A DNA stretch of 64,000 bases, from the NCBI GenBank assembly GCA_047495785.1, contig JBLDXI010000030.1:1116001-1180000 (forward strand). The letters are read 5' to 3'. The translations under genes and the position numbers were made by a program. Origin of the DNA: Lepidodermella squamata (Eukaryota; Gastrotricha). Position 1 is the stretch's first letter. Each line of letters begins with the position of its first letter. The notes beneath the pieces are model-generated. The model saw only the letters and a list, made by a program, of their open reading frames with translations. It made no database searches and was not told the DNA's origin. This document shows, one piece after another, positions 40,420 to 53,069 of the stretch.

Positions 40420-42943
40420 CCCAGTCGTAAAAAAATAGATCCTAGCTAGACCCTAACCGCTATTATTGGGTCTATCTGGATAGATCGTGTGGGATGCGAA
40501 AAATGACACTGGGGTAGATCTAGCTAGCGACTACCTAGACGGCGGACAGATCCTGATAGATAGACCGGCGGTAGATCTAAATTTTCGCGATTAGATCGTG
40601 CGTAGATCTAGTTCATAATACCGGCTTGAACTGCCCGCATGAATCACGGCTTGCCCCAGCTGTTCCTCCACTTGGTTCAGTTACCCTCATAGGAAGCAAT
40701 TATTCCAATAATTTCATTTATTTATTTAAAAACATTAAGCAATAATCAATTCTTATTATCACGATGAAGCAATTGATCACAAATCACATAAATATTAAAA
40801 ATAATGTCTCTCTGCTTGAAATTTCGAGCCGGCTACGACTTGGTTCCTGGAATTGTTGAAATTGAATCGAGTTATTTCGCCTTGTCGTCGTCACTCGTCA
40901 TTCGCGGCTTCAGTCAAGCGAAAATCTTCAAACTTCCATCTCTGAAAATAAATTGAAGATGAGAATCGCATTTTTCGCTATAATCAGGGGTCTTACCTGA
41001 AATGGGAGCTCAAATTAAATCGGCGATAAGGCAATTTAGCACGTTATCTTGGCACGGTGAATCTTGGCACCTAAACATTTTCCCTAAAAATAAATAAAAA
41101 AATAGCTGCAAAATTGTCTTACCATTTTCACGTCGATCGAGATTCGGGTTGAAATTCGCCAAAAATTGTGAACCAATTTAGAAAAAAATTAATAACTTGA
41201 ATTTTTTATTATTGCTGATACCATAAAACAAAATATTGTTAAAAATTCATTTTTCTTACCCTCACGATTTCACGGTGGTTGAATTGGACAAACGATTAGT
41301 ATTCGGCGAAAATTGCTGAAGCTTCAGGGGAAAAAATAAAATGAAATAATTACATGAGAATTTCAGAAAATATTTTTTGCTAACCAGCCGATAGCCGCAG
41401 TTTTTAGCCACAATCGCTCGATAATTGTTTCGAATTCCAAATTTTCTTCCTTCTCTGAAAATTGAAAATCAGGAAATTAAAAAAAATTGTTGATTAAAAT
41501 TTAAAATTTTGATTTTTGCTTCATAAATGCGTAATTCATCTAAATTGGATAGCGGAAACTTTCGTATCATTGGTAAACAATCTTGGCCTCAGAAAATTCT
41601 ACGAGAGCATTAAAGGTTGACTTTACAAATTATTTCAGGATCCTAATAATTTTGTTGAAATTTCACCAATTTTTTTTGTTTTTCAACTACATTTTACAGG
41701 CAGGTAATTTTCTTACCGCGCAGTTGGTTTTCATACAATCTTGTAACTGAGACTCGGCATTGGATGATGGATGACATACCGAAATTGACGATGTCTTCGG
41801 CCGTTTACCAGTCAGCCTTGTGAGGCAGGTTCGACAGGATACTAGCAATCCTATATGAGGTAGCTTCAACAATTAAGGTGGAATTTTCGGAACAAATAAC
41901 AAACCAAGTAGATCACGACTGCCTTGTTGACGTGTTGCAGTGTTGAACCTGAAGCGATTTCACAAAAAAATTGAGGTGACGGAACGATCTTAAGTAAAAA
42001 TAATTATTTACAAAATTCAGGAAAAAATAGACGGTCATTTCAAGCCTGTACTACGGCCGAATTTCCACGCAGGAAGTCCGCGATAATTGCGATTCCCCAT
42101 TTCTCGCCCGTGACATCGGCATGGAAATTGATAAAATTCTAAAAATATGAAATGTGTGGCTGAAGTTTATTTAGCACAGTCGGTTAAATTAGGGTTCGAA
42201 AACTAGAAACTACACGTGGTTTAGCGGTTATGTGGTTTCATAATAAGTTTACTAAGACTATCAACTAAGAGTGTTGAGGTAGCAGCATAGCCTTAGCCTT
42301 TAGCATAGCAGTGAAAAAAGCAAGTCAGCCTCAACAAAATCAAACCAAAATTATGATGAAAAATAACAAATTCGAATTAGGTTGAAGAATTGCGAAATGA
42401 GAGATTTATTTCATTCTCAAAGTAGTTCAGAAATCTGCTGCTGTAACAATGGTGCGTCATAACGACACGTGCTGGACTCAAACCAATTTTGAATCGAGCA
42501 AGACAATTTATGACCTGAATATTGCCGTGGGTCATCTCTAGATCTATCGCCTTAGATCCATGTGTGTGAAATTGATGAGCTAGAACGCGGCTCAGTTATT
42601 GGTCAAATCAGAGCATCGCTACTTGTGGGTCGACCCTGGCTAGATCGATCTGGTTAGATCCTGTTAAAACGACCCTGGCCTACTCCAAGTGGCTAGGCCT
42701 GCGTGGAATAATTACATGTGCTGAATAATGGCGATGGCTTGTCCGAATCTGAACAAAATCTGACCTATTGGCGATCGAGGAGCCTCGATCTATGGGTATA
42801 GACGTAATTGACACCATTCGGGCTGTTTGAATGGTCGCCTTGGTCTAGCTGTGACCTAATTTCTACGATCATAGTTGATAGATCTTTATTCGATCTTAAT
42901 TCGATCATTCCGCTATTTCTCGGTCTACTGATTTCCGACTGGG
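40420..42943. mobile_element. TIR DNA transposon with TA duplication (2524 bp) in gene 15
   Basis: Ends CCCAGTCGTAAAAAAATAGA and, inverted, CCCAGTCGGAAATCAGTAGA. Flanked by TA on both sides (40418-40419 and 42944-42945). Removing the element and one TA restores the receptor reading frame exactly (EHFAYNNTAS). Both subterminal regions are full of TAGATC (six copies in 40435-40615, at least four in 42540-42665), likely transposase-binding repeats. TA duplication suggests the Tc1/mariner group or a relative. No transposase recognised inside; several short AT-rich frames only. Confidence 0.75.
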
Positions 42944-42945
42944 TA

Positions 42946-43611
42946 TACGCGAAATGCTCTACAAGTGACCATATATCAGTATCAACGATGAAGGTGTTGC
43001 CAGCAGTCGTGTCGATAATAAGCAGTCTAAGGCGGAGCTGGACGTCTTTGTGAATATCATTGGATTCAAAAACTAGCGAGCAGGCCTGAGTGTCGAATGG
43101 GAATTTGCGGTAGCTGAATGAAGTGCAGGCAACGTCGAATCGTTCGAAAATGTATTGTTTCATTGCATCAGATGAGGAAAATGGATAGATCAAGATTCGA
43201 TCATTCAATTTTCGACCGACAGCAGGCGATTCAAAAGCAGTTAGATGGTTGATTACTGGCGTCCAAATATCCAACGCAGTAGAGCGCATCATGATCGAGA
43301 CTCATACATTCCGCTTCTGAAAGCAAATCTGTACATTTCGGTGTTTCGCATGGCAGCCCCCAAGATATAGCCATATACACAAGTGGAGACAGCTTTTGTT
43401 CCACATCATCGATTCCTACAAAACGGTGAAGGCCAACATCGATATAAACGGCAACTGGCCTGTTTCCGTTGGAATGAACTGCTTGCTCTGTCGGTAGGTT
43501 TTTTGAAAGAACCGCTGGGCAACGTTCAGCCTCCAAAGTTCCAGTAGTGGTCACAGCAGCACTCGTCGTAGCAAGCTTAGCGACCATCAGCAAAGCTATA
43601 AACGATTCCAT
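42946..43611 (-). pseudogene. pLGIC gene 15, 5' part with a small frame-shifting deletion
   Basis: Signal peptide MESFIALLMVAKLATTSAAV at 43611. The segment LEAERCPAVL lacks three residues found in paralogues. Near 43290 about 10-11 nt are missing between ALY and ALDIWTP, shifting the frame. The second frame continues through the Cys-loop CTSFSYRKFPFDTQAC to LVEHFAY, where the 2.5-kb element begins. With two indels plus the insertion this is the most decayed long copy. Confidence 0.88.
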
Positions 43612-43710
43612 TATTCAATTTACTATGTGATTCCAACAAGCTCAACATTGCTTAGCCGAAAGGTAAGTTGTACTGCAGCTCCACGGAGCTTATCGACGAA
43701 GCAACTCTCC

Positions 43711-43775
43711 ATTCAAATTTCCTGAGGAGCGCTTGAAAATTTAAACTTACTTGTTCGTAGGTATCGATTGGAATG
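43711..43775 (-). promoter_or_regulatory. shared promoter module of gene 15
   Basis: CCAATCGATACC (43761-43772) and CTCAGGAAATTTGAATGG (about 43708-43725), about 105-165 bp upstream of the ATG; same layout as gene 11. Confidence 0.5.
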
Positions 43776-43976
43776 AAAATCCAGCCATCTCTTTGCACCA
43801 GCGTCTCTGGCTGCGTTTGTGATTTCAGAACTACACATTTCCAATCGCCGTAGTTTTCCAAATTTTGGTCAAACATGAGAAGAAAGACGAGTCAAATATG
43901 GATAAATCAAGTACAGCGACCGAGTAGCAACAATTTTCTCTGGAACTCTCAAGCTAGGATCCACGGTACCTCCGTC

Positions 43977-44155
43977 CAGTGCGCGAAGTACGGCGGGGGG
44001 AAATGGTGGTATCATACCCCCCCCCCCCCCCCCCCCCCCCAGTTCGCAAGGCCAAAGTAGAAAACCCCGAATAAAACCACAGGGGGGACCCGTTACCCGT
44101 TGGACATAAAATTAATACCCTATACAAATCCTAGTTTGAGAATCTTCGCGCACTG
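43977..44155. mobile_element. hAT-like MITE with internal poly-C tract
   Basis: Terminal repeats CAGTGCGCGAAGTAC and TCTTCGCGCACTG, same family as 5627-5789. Flanks CCTCCGTC (43969-43976) and CTTCCGTC (44156-44163) form an 8-bp duplication with one mismatch. Inside are a 24-base run of C and a GTTACCCGTTGGAC stretch. No coding capacity. Confidence 0.8.
44017..44040. repeat. homopolymer of 24 C
   Basis: Uninterrupted C run; length may be unreliable in the assembly. Confidence 0.9.
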
Positions 44156-44163
44156 CTTCCGTC

Positions 44164-44635
44164 CCGCCCTGTAATTCGGACACTGCACGTCACTATGTAT
44201 CAGCAAAAATCGGGCAAACATCTGCATAATTAGGGTAGCTGATTTTCGCTGTAATACATCACTGGTTACGCAAAACTGACGTCATCGTGAATTTTCTTTC
44301 TATTCACGCAAGCACATGCTCATTACCCAGGCTTGTCATTTCCGGACAGGACACTCACGCCATGCGCTATGACTTTGACGCTGTTTTAACGAAGCCGTGT
44401 TAACTGCGAGTTGCGAAGGTGTTGAGATAGCGATGAGCGGACCCTAAACATAAAATCAAATTCAAATACAACCACTCGAATAAGCTTCAAAAAGTACGCA
44501 ATCAAGCAGTTTGAGGTTCATCCGCAATTAACATGCATAAGAATGAAACTGATATGACTTATTTCACGTATGTTTTAAAATCTGCATAGATCCATAGAGC
44601 TAGTTTTTACGCTTTTTCTCAGCCTTGCATCGTAA
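44164..44635. other. spacer upstream of the GPCR-like gene
   Basis: No gene or shared receptor-promoter module seen; end of the receptor cluster. Confidence 0.4.
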
Positions 44636-45436
44636 ATGAATCACACCGCGATTTCCGGGTGTTGGATAAGGGCCGTCATTCCCGACACTGGATTCACTGA
44701 GGCGCGGCCCTATTTTGTAGGATCATTGCAATTTGTTGATGCCTCCTACGCAGACCGCTTGATTTTCACTTCTTTGCTGGGCTTTTTCACCTGCCTGATG
44801 GCTGTAACGACAACTTTGAATTGCTACGTTTATTACAAACGAGGGGTCAAGCGGGACTTTCTGATGCTGACTGCCATTTTGGGCGTTAGCAATTTCCTGT
44901 TTTGCCTACCGACATTCCTTGGCTCACTCGCAACGCTGGAAACAGGATTTTGGCAGGGCGATAACCGATCTTGTGTAGCGACTTATTACACTGTCATGGT
45001 TTTTGGATGTGTGAGTTTTTTTGACATGGCGATGTTTAGCTACGAACGGCGCATTTGCATCACCTCGAACAATGCCAACGCCAAACGGAATTCTATGAGA
45101 GTGAGTTTTGGTCACTTGAGAGCTCAGATCGCCCCTAACATACCTTTTTAGATATTGATGCTGGCGTTAAGTCCAATTCTGGTGTGCACGGCTCTGTTGT
45201 CTGTTGTCTTCATCTACCCGTTTCAAACCTACTCAGTCCAGTTCATCAGCTTGGCAAATGTCCAAAACGGAACTGCCATGCCATATTGCAGTATGTTTCC
45301 TCATCAATTGTATAACAGGGTCGATACAACGGTGATACATTTGTCTATCGTCGGTGGCATTTTCGCAATTGTCAGCACGGGACTAGCATACAACTACGGG
45401 TATTTTGAAACAATTCTTCCTACTATGTTGCTCTAG
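44636..45436 (+). CDS. rhodopsin-like GPCR, TM1-TM5 (two exons; C-terminal part not found)
   Basis: Exons 44636-45100 and 45152-45436 join in phase 0 over a 51-bp GT-AG intron. About 249 aa with five hydrophobic helices: near residues 42-66, 75-97, 111-135, 156-178 and 224-243. A Cys (SCVATYY) sits at the start of TM3, as in class A receptors, and YERR at its end matches the D/ERY motif. Cys in the second extracellular loop (YCSMFP) could pair with it. The frame stops just after TM5; no TM6-TM7 follows within 300 bp. Either a later donor (TACGG before GTATTTTG, about 45407) leads to distant exons, or the gene is truncated. A TM6-TM7 fragment occurs at 63522. Confidence 0.6.
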
Positions 45437-47635
45437 CATTAATTTTTTTTTTTACTGATCAGGATTATTTTCTTCAACATAGTGCCGCCGGCATTGCGTG
45501 GGGACTGATTTTTAAGAAACGACCTTATTTTATTAATTAGCAGGGGTTCATCTTTTCGAATTATAAATAAAAAAATATTTCGAACCACGGAAAAATATAA
45601 AAAGGCTTCCGTATTGGTCTTCACATAAATTTATTTATCAAATAACGCGCTATTTTGTAGGTTTGGCTGGCGTTTGGTAGTCGTTCGTGTTGCCCGCAGG
45701 TTGGGCTCATCAACTTAACTTCAAAACGTTGTTTGGAAGTGAATTGGTGCTGATTTTAAGTTGCGGCATTGTATATTTGATCAATTTTTGCTATTGTAGG
45801 CGGTAGTGGAGTGGTTAAGCAGCATATTTTTCAGATTTATCAGTTAGATCGGCTTGTTGCTGGCTGTTCTTCTGCAAATCCATGGCTCTAAAGATGAGCA
45901 AGCGTGTTTATGTCAGAATTAGGAGTGCGTTGCTGTGATTTGTAACTAATTTGTTTTAGGACACCACTATTTTCATTAGATTTCGGGGATTTTGTGCGGA
46001 GTAACTCTGATTCACATGTTAGATGCGATTGAGTTCTCATCTTGGAGATGGAGTTGCATGGATGCTCCTTGTTTATGTTGGCTTGGTATGAGAACACTAG
46101 AATTTTCTTTCTTAATGCTTTTCCATCTAAGAATTCAATCTAATTTTGCCCTAGGGTCTCTTTGCTGTCTTTCTAAAACCGAAGTTACGGCGTCGATGCA
46201 CTCGGACGTTATGTGTTATGTGCATTTGATGCTGGTAGGAGTCTCGACTGTTGCATTATTTTAATCTTGAACTTCTAGATATAACCGCTAATAACGGTCC
46301 GCTGGGTTTGTAATATCTCTGGGCCTCTCAGTCCAGGATTGAATGGATGATGGAAAATATATAAGGCAACATCTAAACTTGAAACGCCTTTCATTTAAAG
46401 TTAACTGAACTTTCATTAGGTCTTTCATCAGTTTCAGTCATTAGACAGATTATTTCCGAGATACTTATTTGGTAGCGCCAACGATATCCATCCAAACTCA
46501 CACTAGCTAATCACGAGCAAAATAACTAACGCTTGAAGCCGACAACAGAATGAAGAATGGGATGTTATAAACAAAACTTGTTAAGAGATGCCATGATAAA
46601 TTTATTTCATTTTGATTTCCGCCTTGCTTTGAAATGTATGATGATTATTTACGAAATTCAGTCGTGAGGTTAAATTGCGTTAATATCTCATGTATGTTTA
46701 GAGTAATAATTTACATCTTTTTCTTAGAATTACTCGATCAAACTTCAAATGGCTAGTCAAAAGGAGAATACGATGCGACTGATACGATCTATTCCTTGAG
46801 CAGTCGGCTCTTCAGGCGCTTGACTCGCGGCAGACTGGTCGAATCCGGGAGCGTGGTATGTTAGAATTTCAACTGTTGTCCAGCCGCAATAATTTTATTC
46901 CGATTATTTTCTCAGGTGGTCTGAGAAATGTCGAATATGTCGGATCTGTTGGCGCAAGAGAAATACCGTCTATAATCAAGCTCATATTTAACGTTGTCTT
47001 TGTTTCAATGTCGCGGTTAAACTGTTATTGAATTTCTAAATAATTTTTCGGGGTAAAAATGCCAATAAAATGTCGAAACCAAAAGTGTAATTTTTCTGTG
47101 AAAATCTGTTTAAATCCATCTTAATTATCGATTGAGTGGCCGTGGCCGATGGCAGATGATGACGAAGGATGGCCCACTGCTCTATATCTGACAGGTTTTC
47201 ATTCAGGCAGAGATTGAAGCAGAAGCTAACAAATGGCGAAAATATTTCATAACCACCAATAAAAGAACCCGGCCTTGGGACCGGTTCCGGGTAAAAACCG
47301 CGGAAGGCCTTTACAATGCTAGCATTGCCCTCAGGATTGTATACACCTATTAGCCGCAAATGAGAAATATTGCGAATATTCTCAAGCCCGCTATCGAAGG
47401 CGAAACTGTTTGAGCGAAAAAAAAGCCAGCAAAGAAATGATAATTTTTCGCATATTTCGTCGCCGCCGAAATTTTAAACTGACCAGGACAACTACAGCGT
47501 GTCCCATAAGTAACGCATGCAAAGAAAATACACGGTTCAGAAAATTTAAAATGAGAGGCGAAGTCACACCTCGTGGCCAGAAAATGTGTAGAAAAATTCA
47601 AAATATCACACGTAAGCAAGTATGCGTCACTTTAG
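45437..47635. other. gene-poor AT-rich region
   Basis: No coding region with family motifs. AG-rich acceptor-like sites occur (e.g. TTTTTTACTGATCAG at about 45462) but do not lead to convincing exons. Confidence 0.4.
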
Positions 47636-50600
47636 ATGGGATTAAAAATTCCGGAGAAATTGGTCCAACCCGGTAAAATACCGAAAATTACCGAACCAGT
47701 TACCATCGGGGTTTTCCGGGATTTCTCCGGTAAATCTTTTATTTCATCGGTTAAATCGCCGATAAAAGATGGAAATTCTCTCGGTAGGTTTGATTTAATA
47801 AAATTAATTAATTTTCTATTAAAAGTTGCCAAATTAAAAAAAGTTGCGCAAATTCTTGGACACTCTATATTTATCCACCTTAATATCGATTTCCCATGAA
47901 ACATCGTGAAACGATATTTTCATGCTTTCCGACAATGTTACTAAAATTCAAACGCTTTGAATTTTCGTTGAATTTAGGGTTATTAAGTTTTCGAAAATGT
48001 AGGGAAAAATTGCATGGAACCGTGAAAAATGCAGCGTGGCATTGCGGGACTTTCCATAGATATATTAAAAAAGGAAAAAATCCATTGAAACTGCCCACAC
48101 GTCGGATGAAGGAATGCCTAATAAATGGTAAGAGCTGACTTTTCACCTGAGTGGAAAGAAATTGAGGTTTTAAGATACGTGTAGTCCCAGTTTTTAAATT
48201 TCGCGTCGAAAATCTCACTCAGAAAAAATCAGCACTGTTTGTGTGACAAGCTTATGGCACTTCTGTCTTTGAGTTTAATTTAAAAGCGATTAAGAGTCAC
48301 GTGACTAGTGTGGCTGTGTTAATGACGCAACAATGAAGGCAGGCGCCCTTCTAAACGGAGGGTCGTGATTTTTTTTGGATTTCTCCTTAAATAGAGGTGA
48401 TTTTCTCGGTCAGTTTGTAAAATTTTCGAATTTTGAACATATCCTAAGATTCCTCTGCTCTTACATTATAATATCACTTAGGAATAGCTTTAGAATACAT
48501 TTTACCATTAAAATGCTGGCTGAAATACCTGTAATATATGCCCATTTTGAGGATTGTTCTGGTTGCTTGTTGACCATTGTTTAGCGATTTTAAGCGATTT
48601 TAACCGGATTTTCGAGCGATATATAGTTGCTAGCAGTCGTGGCAATTAGATTGTCGAGAAAAAACGGATGCCGAAGCATTAAAACTGGCAGAAATGTACC
48701 TTTGACGTAAGTGAAAAAGCAATAAAAACTGCCTTTTTCACGCACAAATTTTCAATCTGTGCTCTGCCCATGTGTTTTTTTAAATAATCGGTCAGTGAGA
48801 ATTTTGCACAATGCTATTTTGCGAGAGAGTAATTTTGTGCATTTGTGCGAAGCGATTTTAGATTTGTGCGATTTTAGATTTTGGAACATAGAATTTTGTT
48901 AGAAATGCCCAACTTTACAAAATTCATTCGCCTGGCAATTAATATCCTGAAATCAAGGGTATCGATCTACATTCCGATAAATATTCCTAGGTATTTCAAA
49001 CTATCTTCGCTTAATTTATTGATTTTCGAATTATTTTTATGAAATTCCCCGGCAACTTGCATTTGCGTCCATCCGTTCGGTTTATGTTTTATCAATAAGT
49101 TTTAACTTTTGAAGCTGTTCAGTATTGATTGCCAGCGACGCCAGAAATTTTAGATGGTTTATTATTTTATTATTATTTTTTATTGCACCGAATTTATCAG
49201 TTTCGTCTCTAATATTCGTCTGACCCCATTGGTTATGGCATCTGGCTATGGCATATTAAGTCTAGATTTTGACAGCGTGACAATTCTTTACATTTGCCAA
49301 TACAAGGAAGCTGAAAATTCCTGCGAATGACCGGAATGAATCAGTACAATTTGTTTAATATTTATAAAATTAATTGCCGTTCACGCTTGCAGCTTAAATT
49401 GTTACATGCTATTTTAAAAGAAATTTTTTTGATTTTTTTTTCCCAATTTGCCTTCCATTTTTTCTACGTGGCGTTTTTGGTCTTCATGTCATAGCTCATC
49501 CCATTTGATCCACGGATAATTTCTGCTGCCAGCCGCCGCAGCTGACCAGGTCATACGTTGAGGCCGTGACCTAATTATGCCGCCGTAAAAGGTGTAATAA
49601 TTCGCGCACTCGTTTTATTACCTATCAGGTTATGATGTTTGTTTGTGCGTGTGCGTGTAGAAAGAACCGATTTTCCTCGTCGACCTCCTGCGCTATGCAA
49701 TTTCAGCATCCGTAGATTTCCATTTAAATATTAAATATTTCGATAATTTTTGAGTTTTGATTTTTTTGTTATTCTAGACCACCAGATTAGCATTTAATTA
49801 TTATTGTGTTATTCACTCCCGCCCGTGGCTGCCTCAATTTTCGGCATTATTTGTCCTTCATCGGTCACTGCTTGCCTGGCTGCTAATACTTGGTACGTTT
49901 CACCTTCTGCTTCAGGGGAAGAATCAAATCAAATCATTACCCATTTTGTTGTGTGACAGAATTTCCGAGCTATCACTTTTTTCCCGAATTTTTTCCTGAT
50001 AATATTGAGGAATTTTTGCGACATGGGAATTTATTGATAACATCGAAATATAATTCGTGTTAAATTCTTCTGCTGCACCCGATGGAGCCCGTTTACTCGC
50101 GGGTAATTTCGCGATAGCTAAGGTGAACAGAATTTCAAGTTTCGTTGGTTTTTCGATTTTTCCAATTTTTCATCTGTTATATCAGTAAATTTATCAATTT
50201 AAGAAGTAGTCAGCCTAGTGAATAGCCATGATTGAACTGGTATCTGGAAATTCGCCGGAGCGTTGTGTTGATCGCCGATGATCACCTGCATTTTGTTATT
50301 TTATTTCAATTTTCCTGTATTTTTTTATATTCCCGCAATTTTTTGTTCTCAGACCGCTCGCGTCCTTAATTTGTAGCGTGCATGAAAATGTAAGTAATGG
50401 AGATCATTGTGGCTCGGAGATGACGCAAGATCAGATTGTTCTCGACTTAGTTTCATAAAACCCCTGTTACACAACAGAGGAAAGCGTTCCATATAAGCAA
50501 TTTTATTCCTTCATTTCTCCATTATTTTCTATTAATTTCTCGAAATCGTTAGGCAGCTTTTGATGCAACGCTCTGCGCTCACCTCTTTGCTGCAATGCTG

Positions 50601-53032
50601 CAGTGCTGCAATGCGACTGCTACCTAATGCGGGTAACTTTTATCCCACTCAGATGACCCACCTCAATGAATTATTTTTAGCTGCCGTTAATGCTGTTGCT
50701 CTAACCAGTCGCTCATCAACTTCGCCTCACCGCGACTACATGTCGGATTGCTCGGATTGAATTATTGGATAATTCCAACAATCGTGTTCAATCAAATTTC
50801 GGATTATTTTTGATATCAGTTCAGACTTGGCTTGCGTTAGAAATGAAATATTTGTGTGGCATGGTTAATAAAATATTGCCCAATCATTGGGCGTCCAAAG
50901 GCTTATGACTTTTAATTTTGCAACCAGCATTGATGATACTTGATTAATTGCTCGGAGCAGGTAAATTTTATTTGCGCATGATTTGCCTGATGGTAATCGA
51001 ATCCGGAGGGACAGTATAAGCCACTAATTTTGAACGCCAACATTCCATAAATCACGGTCTAGCATTTCAAGATTCGCCCATAAAATTTTCTCGAATTTTG
51101 CAGCAAAGAATCTCCGAGGGCAAAAATCTGAGAGCACATTTCAGTTGAGCTATTGTTTATAAAATTCAAGAGAATAATCGCCACGTCTTGCTGTTTTTTG
51201 ACCCAAAGTAGGAAAATCTCATTTGTTCCCGTCATGCTTCATCTAAGAAAAATTCTTATTAAATCCATGTAATGCCTAGGAATATTCGCGAATAAATATT
51301 GAGACTTCCCGATTGGTTATCACCGTTTTAATCATAAATTCACAAATCAGCATCTCGTCATAATTGATACAGGCTTGTGCAGTGGACATTGATTTCGGTT
51401 TGAAAGGCTTAAGATATTGAAGATGTGAAACACAGCGTATCAGAAAACTCGTAAATGCGATTTCGGCGAAACTAGACCGGTTGATTAACTTCACTGGCTC
51501 AATGGCTTGAATGAAACAGGATAAACGGGCTGTCCGTATCTGATCCAAATCTAATCTGAATTTGCGGAAAAATAGGGAATATTTCATATTTTGTTTATTT
51601 GGTTCGGTATTTTTATTTTTCCGTTTCTGAGGCCGTTTACGAGTCAGAAAGAAATGAGTTGAAAAAGCAGGAGTTTTTGTAACTCCATGGGTAATTCAGC
51701 TAAAGTATTTAGTTTACATATCCTGGGATATATTTTTGCTAACCGGAATTATTTCATTTTTTCTAACTTATGAATTATTTTTTCATTTTTTATTAGATTC
51801 TTGAATCTGACGGTCCTTCATGTTTCATTCCTTCATCCGGCTGTTGTTAAGGCACCGCGGTTTTCATGCATCCGTCGCCTTGATGGAGTGATCATCAGTC
51901 CGAAAATCTGCCCCCCGAATCAAATATGCGTTCAAATTCCTGCTGAAAAATTTCGAATCGAACGGCTGGTAGCCAGGAGGCGCTGGCTACAACACTGTGC
52001 ATCTGCTTATCGTGTACTTTGACGGCATCTCATTTTCGAAATAACGCCGGCCTGCCGATCGAATGCTATTGTCCCGATGTTTTGTCAGATCGGTCGCTAT
52101 TTCGCATCTCGTTATCGCTGGAAAGAAATGATTTCTTCTGGAATTCTCGAACTGATTCAGCTCAGAATGCAGCGATCACAAGCCGAATCACTCCTGGAAC
52201 CATTCACAAAGGTTAGAAAAGTTGAAAATATTTTCTCCTATATCGGGAAATTTTATAAAAAATTCGGGTTCGATTCGGGTTTGTCGATGTCTAAGCGCGA
52301 TTTCAGGTGATAAATTTTTGTAAACCTCTGCTGAGCATGTTTTCGCATTTTTACCGAAAATAAATTCCAACACTGTGATAATGATTTTCCTAAAATTTGA
52401 AAAATGCGAAAAATATAAATAAGTTTTTGATTTCTAATTTTTCTTTCTGGAAAGTTTCATTTTCCAGAAATTCACGATTTGATCCATAAGTACCCCAGTT
52501 GCTAATGGCTGCTCATCCCAAATAGTAGCCCAGGGTTGAGGGGTCAAGTCGGTTCGACGACATTACAAATTAACGATTCAACTGACATTAGTTTTCGAAT
52601 TTTTTAAATTTTATCGAAAATTTATGTTGAAACTGAAGCGCAGTTTTCACCTAGCCTTGCCGTCCGAAATATTGAAACGATTTTTGTTCCGAAATCAGAC
52701 AAAGTATCAAGAGTATCACGGTTTTTCCGGAGCCATTTTTTTCAGCGTGAGATGCCCCCTCAAATTTAGAAAATTTAGTAAAAATGTCTTGTTTTAGTTA
52801 TTTTCCTAATTTTAGTTTAATTTTTTCAACTGGCTTTACAATTAGCTGAACTCGCATCCTTTGAAAAAGATGAATGGCGCATGATTGTTGAAAATTATGA
52901 ATTATTCGGAAAAAGCAGAATCTTCAACTGTGGGGGTGGGTAAGGATCAATCTTCAATCTTTGCCTACCTTCGCACTCTTCAAAACCGGAACCGGTATAA
53001 TGACGTACAGTCTAGGAGAGGCTAAATGAAAC

Positions 53033-53069
<37 letters not shown>

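Noticed and set aside
6013-43611. A bacterial operon or prokaryotic pLGIC cluster (short M3-M4 loop, no introns)
   Set aside because: Genes have signal peptides, a true Cys-loop, both orientations, AATAAA signals and eukaryotic transposons; neighbouring genes contain spliceosomal introns.
45797-45850. GGTAGTGGAGTGGTTAAGCAGC as a tRNA-Ser A box
   Set aside because: No B box at the right distance and no acceptor stem could be paired.
47636-47899. 87-aa frame on plus and 90-aa frame on minus
   Set aside because: The locus includes a local inverted repeat, both frames are Lys/Ile/Pro-rich low complexity, and neither shows a family motif.
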